Positions 52,919-63,810 of a stretch of DNA of 64,000 nt are shown here, one piece after another. Origin of the DNA: Nothopassalora personata (taxonomy: Eukaryota > Ascomycota > Dothideomycetes > Mycosphaerellales > Mycosphaerellaceae); NCBI GenBank assembly GCA_033816765.1, contig CM066292.1, forward strand, positions 3,472,001 through 3,536,000, given 5' to 3'. The number at the start of each line of letters is the position of its first letter. Position 1 is the first letter of the stretch. A program made the translations under genes and the position numbers. The notes beneath the pieces are model-generated. The model was not told where the DNA came from. It saw only the letters and a program-made list of their open reading frames with translations, and did no database searches.

Positions 52919-54341
52919 TTATAAAGTGCATGTGTCCTGCCATGACGCCGCGACGTGCGCTGCTGTCCAACCCTCATAATGTCGAGCATTTATGTCAGCT
53001 CCTGCATTCGGCAATAGCTCCACAAGGCTCTACGGTACTTTCTTGGCTGCTAGAGCGAGGTGCAAGAGCGGGATGTTGGTCTCTCCAAGAGTTCCACGCT
53101 GGTGGTTGACGTTGGCTCCGTAAGATAGTAACAAAGCGGCAGTTTCCTCGGCGTGATATTCCACCGCCCAGGTGAGCACAGTGCGGCCCTGTGCATCGCA
53201 CTGGTCGATCACGGCAGCTAGACTGCCGTTGTAGCTTGAGCGCCTGAGGAATTGGTGCAGTGCATTATGGTCGCCCTTGAAGAACGCGTCATGCAGAGGG
53301 CTGAATGAGCGCTTCTCGACATATGCGTGGCGGCAGTCATACCAGGTTCTACCGAACCAGCCTACGGCATCTTCGAAGATGTGACCCCACTCGAGCCATG
53401 GACAGATGTCCTGGGAAATGGCCATGGAAATGCTGTCGAGAAGCGTCTCCAAGGAAGTGCTAGTAATGGTTATTTGTTGGACACGATACGTCAACTGTCC
53501 GGAACCACTTACTTTCCGATCTCGTCAGGCCAGTCAGGATCCACTCCAAGATTCACAAGGCACCGACACATCGTCAAAGCTCTGGCAGGTCCCCTGTATC
53601 TCCATCCATAGTATGCAGCATGCTGTCCTCGATCAGCAGGCGTTATGGGGATGTCTGAAGGCGCACTTACGTAGAACAAGCCCAGGTCAAACGGATCAAC
53701 AGCATTGACTGGAGCGAGGCTCGCATTGATGAGCCGTCTTACTCCCTCCCAATCGCACTCGGAAGTCAATTTGAAGATGGGAGAGTTGTAAGGCAGCACC
53801 ACTTGTGTAGCCGCGAACGAGACGTCCCCGGGGGGCGAATGAAGAGCTGGATTCACCTGTTTATGTGCTGTCATAAGTCTCCCAAGCCGGGTATTTGCTG
53901 GCCAACGCGGTCTGCCAGGGCCCAGATGCCGGCATAAACGACGGGTGAAAGATCGAAAGCTCTCTCGGCGAAGCCGGGTATCTCCTTGCAGGCAGTCAAC
54001 AGCAGTTGACCATGTGCTGCCAATGACTTCAGAACGACAAACTTCTCTGATGGAATCATTGCCAACAGTCCGAGCCCAGCTGGATCCACGATGGGTGGTC
54101 CATCTTCGTTGTCGATGCCAAGAGTGTCCAGACAGAAGCGACCCACCGCCTCGATGTCTCGTGCTCGAGTGGTCTTGATCTGCAGAGCCTCTGCCCAGTC
54201 GGTCAGCACGTTTCCATACCACTGCCCAGCCTCGATTTCCTGAGTACTCAAGCATTGCAGATTTCTTAGTAGCGCTTCACAGTCTGCGATTACTGCTTGC
54301 AAGTTCCGCCGTTCGGGCGCCCTCTCGGTAGAAGTCGCCAT
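52919..54341 (-). pseudogene. Ankyrin-repeat protein gene with an in-frame TAG
   Basis: ATG at 54341 (MATSTERAPERRNLQAVIAD) begins an alpha-helical N-terminal part to about 53880. After a frame change near 53870 the frame reads PYNSPIFKLTSECDWEGVRR and ALTMCRCLVNLGVDPDWPDE. A 53-bp intron (53460-53512, GTAAGTGG...TTACTAG) joins to NTSLETLLDSISMAISQD and ankyrin units (FSPLHDAFFKGDHNALHQFL; GRTVLTWAVEYHAEETAALL). The frame meets TAG at 53032-53030 (AAKKVP / SLVELLPNAGADIN) and then continues through another ankyrin unit (NARHYEGWTAAHVAA) to a TAA at 52919. The TAG probably replaced CAG. Confidence 0.6.
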
Positions 54342-54977
54342 GTAGGGGTGCGAGAGGCATTCTGAAACCGAGCTTCGAAGTAATACAAGCAGAGGTGAAT
54401 TGATTGAAGTTATCTAACCTGCAGTGCAGGGACGCTCAAGTAGAGCCGTTCTACTTCCATATCTGTGCTCGGCGATACCCGTGCTTTCTTCCTATTTGCG
54501 CCCGTTGAAATGCTTCTTCAAGTCAGATCTCTTAGACTACATGTTAGGGACAGCAAGAGCCGTCGCAACGCCTACGAAATTGCTAAGCACATACTAAGCG
54601 ACGCTGAAGATGCAGAACGTCACGCAATTTTCGAGGCGGTACACGATAGAATGTTTGGCACCCCCGATTGAACAAGCGGGCCACTATGCTCAATAGGACG
54701 CGGGCGAATGATGCTGAGGAGGTGGTCGAGGAATGGCATTCAGAGCTAGATCAAGTATCGTCGAGCAGGACCAGACCAAGTGAGCTCGAAGATGAAGACA
54801 GCGAAGTCAAGCTGGAGACAGATGGGCTGAGAGAATTGTGAGCCTAGAGCAATTCGACTACTCGAAACAGCCTCTAGCGTCCAAAAGAATTGTGTAGCTG
54901 GCGTCAGCATGGAATCATTTTGCAACGAAGGCAGGGATGCAAGTATATTTTGATCTTAGAGCGTCCCGTCTCAGTCG
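54342..54977. other. No supportable gene
   Basis: A 68-codon frame (54465-54671) followed by similar hydrophilic sequence may be a decayed gene; no domain seen. Confidence 0.3.
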
Positions 54978-56468
54978 CTATGCATGTGATGCATCAACGC
55001 TATCGTCTGAAGCATCGTCACTGTTGGTTGGCAGCAAGGCTGTTCGGATCCAATCTTGCGCCTGACTCTCGGAATAGCCAGCAGCCCTTAACCGATCCAT
55101 AGCACGCTGTAGCCAGTCTGCATGGCTGTGCTGAATATCTGCTCGTACAGACCGTGATGATGAGTCTGCTCGTGGCCGCTTAGTCGACAGTTGCGACTGC
55201 GACTGCGCTGGGGAGATCGGCAATGAGGCATGACATCGGTCATTAGCGTCAGCTATCGCCGCTTCGCGATGCTTTTGACTTATGTCGCACGAATTGCGAT
55301 ACAGCGTCTGTGCACGACGGAATTGTTGTGGAGAAGCAGTCGCCATCTCGCCAGCAACCAGTTGGACGACGTAATCTCTCTCGCGACCACTCTGAGAGGG
55401 TTTGCTGTGTGTAGCGTAAACAGACAGGCATCCGTTGGCAAAAACCGCGCCATGCGTTCGAGCTTTCAAGTCAAGGGTATCGGTATGCGGATTTGCAAAG
55501 TATCGTAAACTGTCCATCGCCCGCGCGCCAGCAGCTCCGTTGCACATGACTTGCGTGCGTGCGACATCAGGTTTGCCGTCAATGCCTTTGAGCTCGGTGG
55601 TTTGATTGATCAGGACGTATGGCGTGCGCGCATACGGAACAATCACACGTTCGCATGCTTTCCGGGCTTCTGGGTGCAAGGACTTATAGGGTTCCCCACA
55701 ATAGATGTCTGGCTTCGGAGGCGGCAGCTGCTCTTCAGTAAGAGGTGCTAAAGCTGTAAAGGACGAGTTAAGACCGCATGGTTTCAGACCACGGTGGAAG
55801 TGTGGCATGAACGCCGTACTAATGAGAGTGTCTTCGTTTGGCGCGGTCTCGTGTGCGTCAACGAACTGCTCGTATTCATCCTCGAGCTGATATCCTTGTG
55901 AAGGAGACAATGATCCTCGCGGCTGCTCTAGTCTTCTTCGAATCTCCTGATGATTTTGTGCGCGTTCACTCGGCGAATGCTCAAAACTGATTCCATTGTC
56001 TGCGAGAATATTGCGAGCGCGTGGGTTGTGAATCGTCTTGATGCTGCTAACTGTTTCCGCTTCGGTAGCTTCGGTTGGCGCTCGATAGTCGGAGCCGTAA
56101 GAGGCTTTGCTGGCTTTGGAACGGCGACGGTACTCCTGTGAGTCTTTACTGCTTGTAGGCATGGCAGAAGACTGCCGGACAGTGTTAGCAAGCGAGGTCT
56201 GCAAGTGGCGGAGACATCATACATATCCAGGCTGATCTGTAGTAACCCAGGCTTTGACACAATCTCGAGCGTATAAAGAGCAATCGGGTACGTTCTCAAG
56301 AGCTTTGCGCAGACTGGGCTGTCCGGTATACGTAGTCAAATTTCGCTTTGCGGACGAGGTCTGGCCCTCCGTAGAGCTGACACGCGGTGGAGGCTTGACG
56401 CGTTTGGAACGCGATGAGGGTGACTCGTCCTCGTCTGTATGCCGCCTCTTGCGAGTATCGGGGGGCAT
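54978..56468 (-). CDS. Fungal hypothetical protein, DUF7924-like
   Basis: Two exons, 56468-56223 and 56171-54978, 51-bp intron (GTATGATG...CGGCAG); 1,440 bp, 479 aa. The start at 56468 reads MPPDTRKRRHTDEDESPSSR. The first 150 residues are basic and Ser-rich. The conserved part has PPPKPDIYCGEPYKSLHPEA (KPD motif), ARTQVMCNGAAGARAMDSLR, AVFANGCLSVYATH and RDYVVQLVAGEMATASPQQF. This matches a family common in filamentous fungi and suspected to have a nuclease-like fold; that function is not established. A C-terminal UBA-like helix region (LRAAGYSESQAQDWI) is visible. Intact. Confidence 0.7.
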
Positions 56469-56907
56469 ACTTCTCGTCAACAGGAGTGTGCAAAGGTCTC
56501 CCAATAAGTGCGATGTCTGGTGAATGAACGTTGGAGCTGATGACAAGACTAGTCCTTCGTTCTCTACGCTCCGCCAATCGCCTCCCTTGCCAAGCCTGAC
56601 AGTGTGACTCGACCCGGCGTCCGCACAACGCACGCGCAGCTTCGTAACTGCCTCTAATCAAGCTTGAGTCGCTGGCGGTTCTGCGAAAGTTCGTGACCCG
56701 AAGAAATGTGTAAAATTACCGGGGATGGTGGTCTGGAACAAGGGTATTAAGTCTGGATATTAGGGTATAAAAAACCATAGTTATTACAAGCATCGGTACC
56801 TAGAATGTGCTTATATAAGTCCTCTTTTCTATAATTAGCCCTTAATTCTCATATATAGGTACCTAATCTTATTTCCTAAAGTATTTATAACTCTTAATTA
56901 GGTTATA

Positions 56908-57501
56908 TGTGAGGGGATTACGTGACGGGCGCAGGTCACGTGACATTGGTGAAGGGATATGTACCCGTACTGTCCTCGGTTGCTCGACCGCAGACACTAT
57001 ACCTTTTAGTCGGGTTAGGTAGGGTGTAAAGCACGGGACATCGCTCTTATAAGAGTGTCCGCGGTTACCGGTTTACCCGAGGTTTAGGTTTCGAGTCTTA
57101 ACCGCGCCGCGCAAGTTCAATCCTTAGCGGACTACGGGAGATAGATTCCTATTTCTCTCGCTAGCGAGCTAAGAGACTAGTCGTACGGGGACTACGTGTC
57201 GTAATCGGTCTACCGGTCGCGATTACGATACGTAGGCGTTTTGTACGCGCGTACAACTAGTAGTTTCGGGGTTAATATTACTTAGTAATTAAGGACGAGG
57301 GTTGTTTAGCCTTATACGTTACGCCCCGAGGACGGTACGTCCGGGAGGGGGTATAATTGTAAGGGGATTACGTAACGGGCGTAGGTTACGTAATATTAGT
57401 AAAGGGATATATACCCGTGCTATCCTTAGTTACTCGACCGCGGACACTGTACCGTTTAGTCGGGTTAGGTAGGGTATAAAGCACGGGACATCGCTCTTAT
57501 A
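56908..57501 (+). mobile_element. TRIM-like miniature LTR element
   Basis: Two direct repeats of 144 bp (56908-57051 and 57358-57501, starting TGT(G/A)AGGGGATTACGT and ending CGCTCTTATA) enclose 306 bp. A 5-bp duplication TTATA flanks the whole (56903-56907, 57502-57506). A purine-rich GGGAGGGGGTATAAT precedes the second repeat. There is no open frame. Orientation is given by the purine tract. The right repeat has lost nearly all CA/TG found in the left one. Confidence 0.8.
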
Positions 57502-57506
57502 TTATA

Positions 57507-58909
57507 TTACCCTTAAAATCTACTACCTATATATTACCCTAGCGCTTTATATACCCCCTTACTCTATATAGGAACTAAGTAGAGTAACTTTAGCGCTAAG
57601 AACCTTTATTTCCTTTATAATCTTATTTATATAACCCTTAACTTCCTCGATAAGGCCCTCCTAATTGTTATTAGTACCCTTAATCTTCTTCTTCGGGGTC
57701 TCTTCTTCCTTAGTCTCGTCGTCTTAGGGTACCTCTGTCTTCTTAGAGGCCTTTTCTTTCTTTAGAGTAGACTTAATTATACTCTTTTAAATACCCTAAA
57801 GTAGCTTAGTAAGGTTATTAATGTTAAATGTAGCCTTATAGTTCTTATTATTGGAAAGGTCTCTCCTATACTAATCTAAGGCCTAATTATTAATCTATAC
57901 CTTAGAATTATTACTAAGGTTATTATAGATACCTAAAAATTGCTTTATAAGGCTAAGGATAGGTGTTATGTCTCGTTCTAGGGCTAGTCTTAAAAGAGAG
58001 AGAAGTTAAGTTACGTAGCGGTATTCTTTAGAGAGGCTAGAGTAAGCTAAGTAAAGATAAATAATTAGAATAAGAGTGTATTTTAATTAGTAAGATAGTA
58101 ATATAAGTTAAACGTATTAAAACTATAAGGGTTTCTAGCGTTCCTAAATATAAAGGAGATATTACTATATCTTAGCTCTATAGTCGACTATTCGACTAGT
58201 CGACCGGTCGTCTAGTCGTCTAGTCGCCTAGCCGTACGTATTCGACTATACAAGTTCGCTACGGTCGCGCACGTAACCTAATCGCGTTAGAGGTCTAAGC
58301 GATTAGACCTTGTCTTCTAGTTTCTATATTCCTAGTATGTATCTTACGGGACTCTCTCTTTCTCGTTCTTTAAAACCGTAATAATAGGCTCGAAATCCTA
58401 ATTCTTCTTTCTAAGGTTAAATTTAGGGATCTAAGACTTCCGTCCTTTAGAGGGGGCTTTAAGTAACCTAAAAACGTAGTTTTAGAGTTATTCTTTCTAT
58501 TTAGAGAGGGCTTTAAGTAACCTAAAAACGTAGTTTTAAAGTTATCCTTTCTATTTAGAGTCCCTATACGCCTTAGACTAAGCTTTAAGCTTCTCCTCTA
58601 ATACCTCCTTTATAGGGTCTTCTTTCTTCTATACTTCTTCTTTAAGGGAAGTCTCTTTAGCTTAGTATTAGATTTAGTATTATTTAGTATACCTCTAAAG
58701 AAGTCTTCTAGGTCGCTAAGGTCTCCTTTAATCTTACTTAGGGTCTTAGGCTCCGGCTTTAGGGGTATATCCTTAACTAGTAGCGCGCTAGGTAGTAGTA
58801 GCGCGTTCTTAGGTAAGACTAGACCTAGATAGTAACAGCACGAGTGAAACCAGCTGGGGCGATACCCAGAAGACAGCATAACAGGTATGAGAGAACTCGG
58901 ACACCGCAA
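57507..58909 (-). mobile_element. RIP-degraded retroelement remnant with gag-like sequence
   Basis: AT-rich sequence with very few CA/TG. On the minus strand, 58909 to about 58.4 kb reads LSDLEDFFRGILNNTKSNTK, LKRLPLKKKYRRKK and a duplicated NSKTTFLGYLK unit, with TAG/TAA codons. This is the same gag family as 43886-44344. The left part has no recognisable domain. LTRs not identified. The tandem copies of GGGCTTTAAGTAACCTAAAA at 58448-58535 are a short internal duplication. Confidence 0.6.
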
Positions 58910-59027
58910 GTCAATGTCGCCATGCCACGCTGCTTACTAAGGTAGGGAAGGTGTTCATGCCCACGGCACGATCAACTCTTTGGGCTAAGATGTCACATGC
59001 TGTCCCTCATCGCTTCGACTTCCTATC

Positions 59028-59702
59028 CTATCGCTCAAGATCGAATCCCGCTCTCTCGAGCTCTGTCACGTCAGTCGGCTGCAGTAAGAGTTTCTTGCCA
59101 CACCGTCGGAACATCTCAAGGAGCTGCGAGACTCGATGCCGCATCCTATCGTCGGCTTGCCCTGGTTCGTCCTCGTATGGATCCACCTCGTCCGGATCAT
59201 GCAGGTAGATCCTCTCCACAAACATGCCAACGCCGTCCGGAGTATTCTTATACTTGACATCGTAGAAGTATACTTCATAGACCCAGCCTCTACCTCGAGC
59301 CCAGGCTCGCAAATACAGACGGCTCAAGGAGTGGCTGGGAGGTTGTGATGATGCGCTGAATCCGTCTGGGTAGGTCAACGTCGAAGCTGCATTGAGGAAC
59401 CATAGATTTGCTGGATCAGTGGGTCCCTCGTAGCATTTGGTTCCCTCCTTCATGTTCAAGTCAATGTCGAAACTGCTGGCGTCGTAGAACATAGGTAGGC
59501 TCTCGCTGCAGACAAGCTCGAAAACATTCGTCATTGGCGCAAGCACGACGATCGCATCATCAGGATATCGCCTAGATTCTATATCCTTGGATTCCATGGT
59601 GTAAATGACAACACGAAGCTCGGGCGGGAGGTCCACCAATCTGTCAAAGGTCTTATTCTCGTATGCGGCTTCGAGCACCTGGACGAGTTCTACACGTGGC
59701 GA
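59028..59702 (-). CDS. Hypothetical protein with F-box/2EXR-like N terminus
   Basis: Main exon of about 216 codons: AYENKTFDRLVDLPPELRVV, then IYTMES, FELVCSESLPMFYDASSFDI, RAWARGRGWVYEVYFYDVKY, and a C-terminal part ending ELERAGFDLER. The LVDLPPELR motif and the later CSESLPMFYDASSF segment resemble the fungal F-box-like proteins in which a parent-list of genes reads LPAELRxxIY. The frame is open upstream without ATG (VELVQVLEAAYEN), so a short first exon is expected near 59.7 kb. No break found. Confidence 0.5.
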   Translation of the reverse strand, partial: SPRVELVQVLEAAYENKTFDRLVDLPPELRVVIYTMESKDIESRRYPDDAIVVLAPMTNVFELVCSESLPMFYDASSFDIDLNMKEGTKCYEGPTDPANLWFLNAASTLTYPDGFSASSQPPSHSLSRLYLRAWARGRGWVYEVYFYDVKYKNTPDGVGMFVERIYLHDPDEVDPYEDEPGQADDRMRHRVSQLLEMFRRCGKKLLLQPTDVTELERAGFDLER

Positions 59703-59789
59703 CCATGCAATGATTCTCAGTGCCGCTAATCATCATCATAGACAGAAACGCCGCAGGTCAGCAATAGAGTAAGCCTCGTAGCACGTCAT

Positions 59790-60095
59790 CTTATGGACAA
59801 GCCGGTACTAAGTCTTCTTCAAGCGATCCTTGGATGTGGTCATGTTGGTGACAAAGCCCTCGCGCTTGAGAATTTCTTGTACTGTTCTGGGGTCTCGGTG
59901 CGAAATGACGAGCGAAGAGCCACCTTCCAATAGTCATCGACGAACCTCGTCCAGGTGTAGAGGACCATGTTGGATGACTTGTACGTGCTTTCAGTGGGGT
60001 CGCTGGAAGTTCGTAAGTTGTGCGGTGTGGTGGTGGATGTGATTTTGAGCTGGCGGAGAAAGGAGTATCGGCGATGCAGGATCGGAAGAGTTTTG
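59790..60095. other. Fragmentary coding-like sequence, minus strand
   Basis: Two overlapping minus frames give protein-like pieces (SSNMVLYTWTRFVDDYWKVA; VQEILKREGFVTNMTTSKDR) that cannot be joined by a clear intron. Possibly the 3' end of a decayed gene or an extra exon of a neighbour. Confidence 0.3.
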
Positions 60096-60932
60096 TTAGA
60101 CAGACAGGCTCACCCGTTCGCAAACAACGCGATCTAACAGTGACTGGTTCTGGTCAATGGCCAAGAGTGGTTCCCGTTCGGAAAAACTTCCCGTGACGAC
60201 ACGACGATAAAAACTTGTATAGGTGGTTGCTCTGCACAATCGTGATTCCCTGCGAAGATTATAGCCGGCGCAACTGTTCATGCATGACTCAAGAGTATAC
60301 ACGGTGTATTCCACCACGTGTTGGATCGTCTCGTCTGATGCCAGTGGGATGACATAGTCTACGCCACATTCTTCTACAAACGTGGTCGGATTGTTTGGAG
60401 TTGTGTATTGGCTGAAGTTGGTGCAATCGATGTCTGCGATGCCGTTGTGCCGCTAGTCAGTGCAGATGTGCTTGCTGACGTCGTAATGGACGCCGTTGTC
60501 TCCTCTATCAAGGTACTCCGGCTGACACCACTAGAGGATACAGTCGTGAAGCTAGGAGAAGACGCCGCTGTATTACTGGCACAAAGTCGTTCACAGAGTC
60601 ATGTCGTTGGGATTAAGAAGGTCTTCCTCCGTTGCTTGTTGGTCGTGATTACGCGTTCGGTCCAGTCTACTAAAGTGGACGCCGAGACCAGCACCTATTG
60701 CCGCAAGCGTGATGACGGTACCCGAAAATAGCGGCTAAGATCCAGGGCCGCCATTTTGTCTTTTTATGATTCGAGTTGAGATATGCTGGGTGGTCGGGTT
60801 GCGGCAGATGCTGTAGTTCTTCAGACTCGGCTGGGGGTGTTCCGGCTTAGCACAATATGCCACTTCTGGAGCATCGTTCTCTGGCCATGGAAGCACGAGG
60901 TACTTCGGTGCTTCTACATGTGACGAGCCCAT
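60096..60932 (-). pseudogene. Type II surface protein with apple/PAN-like ectodomain, decayed
   Basis: ATG at 60932 (MGSSHVEAPKYLVLPWPEND). The first frame runs to a TAG at 60737-60735 (GGPGS), then continues as a TM segment (TVITLAAIGAGLGVHF) and stops. A second frame carries the Ser/Thr stalk (SSPSFTTVSSSGVSRSTLIE, TTSASTSALTSGTTA). A third carries the extracellular part (VEECGVDYVIPLAS, EYTVYTLESCMNSCAGYN ... CRATTYTS ... VVCERVSLSV). The order matches a common fungal design: cytosolic tail, TM, stalk, Cys-containing apple-like domain. A stop and two frame changes point to a pseudogene, though a missed intron could explain one change. Confidence 0.45.
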
Positions 60933-61634
60933 GTTTTGAACTTTCGACAATGTAGCAGGAGAGGTGGAAGTCCTGAATTGTCCATGATCGATAGCTATCT
61001 CAGCCCGCCGGTTGCGTATAGGCGTTGTGCTGCCACACTGCCACACTCCAAAACGGGCTGGCAAGCTGCCCATCAACTCAGTGGCACAGATAGGCGTCTG
61101 TCGGCCGTCGTGCTACCATGAAATCTTGGCAATGCTGCACAGCCCGCGCCGTGTCCCATTCGAGGATTCGACGTCTCTGCTGGCGTCCTTGGGAGTCGTC
61201 TGGTATCCTGAACTGCGGCTTTTGTCGAGCATCTTGCACTTTTGCCAAGTCATTCGTTGCCTAACACTGTTGAGTCATTTTTGTAGTCCCGCGCTGCTTG
61301 ACAGCCATGTTCAGATCTTTTTGCGGACAGACCTGATGACGTAAAGGTATTCTACTGTTGCATTATGGAGCCAAACCGATTGCAGGCTCTGTCGCTTGCT
61401 CCCGCGTTCGCTCTTCTGATCGAAAGCCTCCAAGTTATGGATGGAGGTGGCAGAAGATTGTTCGTGAGGTTGTGAGGAAAGGAGAACACTTGCCAAGCCG
61501 CTAGTCTGCATTTAAATCTCGGCTAATTAGCGCCGCTTCACCTCCACAGCAAATTCGTGAAGTCTGGGCAGGCACGACACTCTCGTTTCGATCTTCAGTT
61601 GCAGGAAGCAATACAGCCACCGACGACCATCACA
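60933..61634. other. Intergenic upstream of uL23 gene
   Basis: No gene seen. It should hold the uL23 promoter. Confidence 0.4.
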
Positions 61635-62343
61635 ATGGCACCAAAGGACGCAGCAAAGTCTGGAAAGGGCAGTAAGTGACGGCACACGAACGCGACGCAG
61701 TCCTCAAAGTCCTGCGACCCGCACACGAGCATCTCTACATTACCACCTCCTCGAAGCATTCGCTGACCACAGTCGCAGAGGGCGCCAGCGCAAAGAAGCC
61801 ATCCGCAAAGGCATCTGCTGCTGCTAAGGCCACTCTCAAGGGTGTAAGCCACTCTCCATCTTGAGGCGTGTCAGAGGAACATGATTCTGACGGCCTGTTT
61901 CTTTTAACAGGTCAACTCGCACAAGACACACAAGGTCCGCAAGTCGACCACCTTCCACCTGCCAAAGACCCTCACTCTTTCGCGCGCACCCAAATATCCA
62001 CGTCGATCGATCCCTCGTGAGCCCCGCCTCGATGCTGGCAAGGTCATCGTCCACCCACTCAACACGGAGAGCGCGATGAAGAAGATTGAGGAGAACAACA
62101 CCCTTGTCTTCATCGTCAACGTCAAGGCCAACAAGAGGCAAATCAAGGAGGCTCTTAAGACTCTCTACGATGTTGACACAGTCAAGATCAACACCTTGAT
62201 CCGGTATGTCGAAGCGTGAGGAGGAATATGCGCCAGTGGACTAACAGCGTTGCAGTCCAGACGGGACCAAGAAGGCCTTCGCTCGCCTGACTCCCGATGT
62301 CGATGCTCTCGACATTGCCGCCACCAAGCTTGCCATCGTCTAA
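61635..62343 (+). CDS. 60S ribosomal protein uL23 (L23a/L25)
   Basis: Four exons: 61635-61671, 61779-61843, 61911-62203, 62256-62343, introns with GTAAGT/GTAAGC/GTATGT donors; 483 bp, 160 aa. It has a Lys/Ala-rich N-terminal extension ([20 protein letters not shown]) and then the conserved domain: [91 protein letters not shown] and the C-terminal [10 protein letters not shown]. It sits at the peptide exit tunnel of the large subunit, where SRP docks. The first intron is the longest, as is common in fungal ribosomal protein genes. Confidence 0.95.
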
Positions 62344-63125
62344 GCTGGATGAATCATAAGTGTGACTTTGCATTGGCACTGGCGTTGGGGCACGTTGGAC
62401 CGCGCGGAAAAGTGGAGTTCAGTACTGCCGCAGCTGCACGCAGGCTACGATTAGTCGCCCAAATCGGGCTGGCCCTAGTATGCAGAGCGTATCCAAATGC
62501 CATACCCGCAAGTCTACATGATTCATGATGCCTCGTTCCAACATCCCACTCTTCAGCTGTTTGTGGTGCAAGGCTATCCGCAGTGCGGCAGTCTCCCGTT
62601 AGGCTGCGATGTCGCTGAGCAGTCAAAGAAGCTTCATGGATGGATCAGATCTTAGGCAAGTCGCTAGCCAAGATCTGTGTTTGGAGATTGACCAAAGGTT
62701 CGTGTTTGCAAATTTGCCAAACAGTGGAGCCGTTGACGCGATCTGCAGAAGAAATGTGCAACCTTCGAGCAAGCATTTTCCATCTGTGCTGCCAGTCTTC
62801 ACAACAATTTCTGGGCGAATCATGTGTATATCGGCTGCTTTGACCTTGCGACGAAGCTCATCTGGCTCTTCGTGCGTTCCCTCAATACATGCGAGAGTAC
62901 TGTACATCTATCCTTTACAAGCGGAGAGTCCTTCGCTCCATGCTGATGCATCAAATACCCACACAGCTTATGCCCGTTCATTGCTGCTCCAATCCGCACT
63001 TATGAACCTTCTCGGATGCCTTCTCCCGCATTGTTCGTCCCTCCTGTTGTACATCCCCAATGCCGTTCCATGCGCTAGAAATGTCCAATGATCCCCGCCC
63101 TATCAACCCTGTCCCTCCGATAGTG
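62344..63125. other. Intergenic between convergent uL23 and Tim8 genes
   Basis: A long plus frame (62609-63091) and minus frames here lack domains. No gene supported. Confidence 0.4.
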
Positions 63126-63476
63126 CTACAACGCCCTCATTTGCCCCAAATGCCTGATGACTGTCATATTCGCATCCATGAAACGATCCACGCAGTTGCG
63201 GATGCAGGGCTCTTCGCTACGGTCGAGGCTGCCGGCGGAGATTTTCGAGGTGATGCATTTGCGGAAGCACACGTCTGTTAGGCTGTGGATTGCTGAGGAG
63301 TGTCAGTACAGCTTTCCTGATAACATGGATCGATAAGGTGGGGAGTAATGCATACTCTGCTGGATTTGAGCTTTCTGCGACTCATTGACGACGAACTGGT
63401 TTAGTTGTTGTTTGTCTTGTGCGGTGAGGTTTTGGAGGCCTTGAGCTGTTTCGGGGGAGACGTTGAGTTGATCCAT
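63126..63476 (-). CDS. Mitochondrial import chaperone Tim8
   Basis: Two exons, 63476-63356 and 63292-63126, 63-bp intron (GTATGC...CTCCTCAG); 95 aa. The protein starts MDQLNVSPETAQGLQNLTAQ, then DKQQLNQFVVNESQKAQIQQ, then the twin CX3C motifs of small Tim proteins, CFRKC and CIRNC, separated by SAGSLDRSEEP and followed by VDRFMDANMTVIRHL. It acts with Tim13 in the intermembrane space, guiding hydrophobic precursors. The acceptor was chosen because the nearer AG would give a stop. Confidence 0.93.
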
Positions 63477-63810
63477 TGCGATGTTGAAGTTGTGGCTTGG
63501 TTGTTGGTATGCAGGATGCAGTATGCAGTGCAGCTGAGATGGGGCGATGCAAGACGTTGATGCTTGACGTGCCTGCCAAACGTCTGTCAAAGGCAGGTGT
63601 GACTGTGATTGGCGGAGCCAGGATCATCTAGCGCGGACAGGGTCCTCTCTTCTCGCCCGTGGGCATTTTCTCTGCCCATCACAGACAGCTCTCGCTCAAC
63701 ATACTCTGAGTCGCAGCCTACACCGCCAGCACCCACTGTGACCACGTCCCAACAGCCAGACACACCAGACCCCGTCGATCGCTACTTCACACCAACCACG
63801 GGACACCGCC
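63477..63810. other. Divergent promoter region
   Basis: Between Tim8 (minus) and a possible plus-strand gene at the edge. No gene seen. Confidence 0.4.

Noticed and set aside
62609..63091. 160-codon plus-strand frame between uL23 and Tim8
   Set aside because: No domain and overlapping open frames on the other strand; lies between two convergent housekeeping genes.
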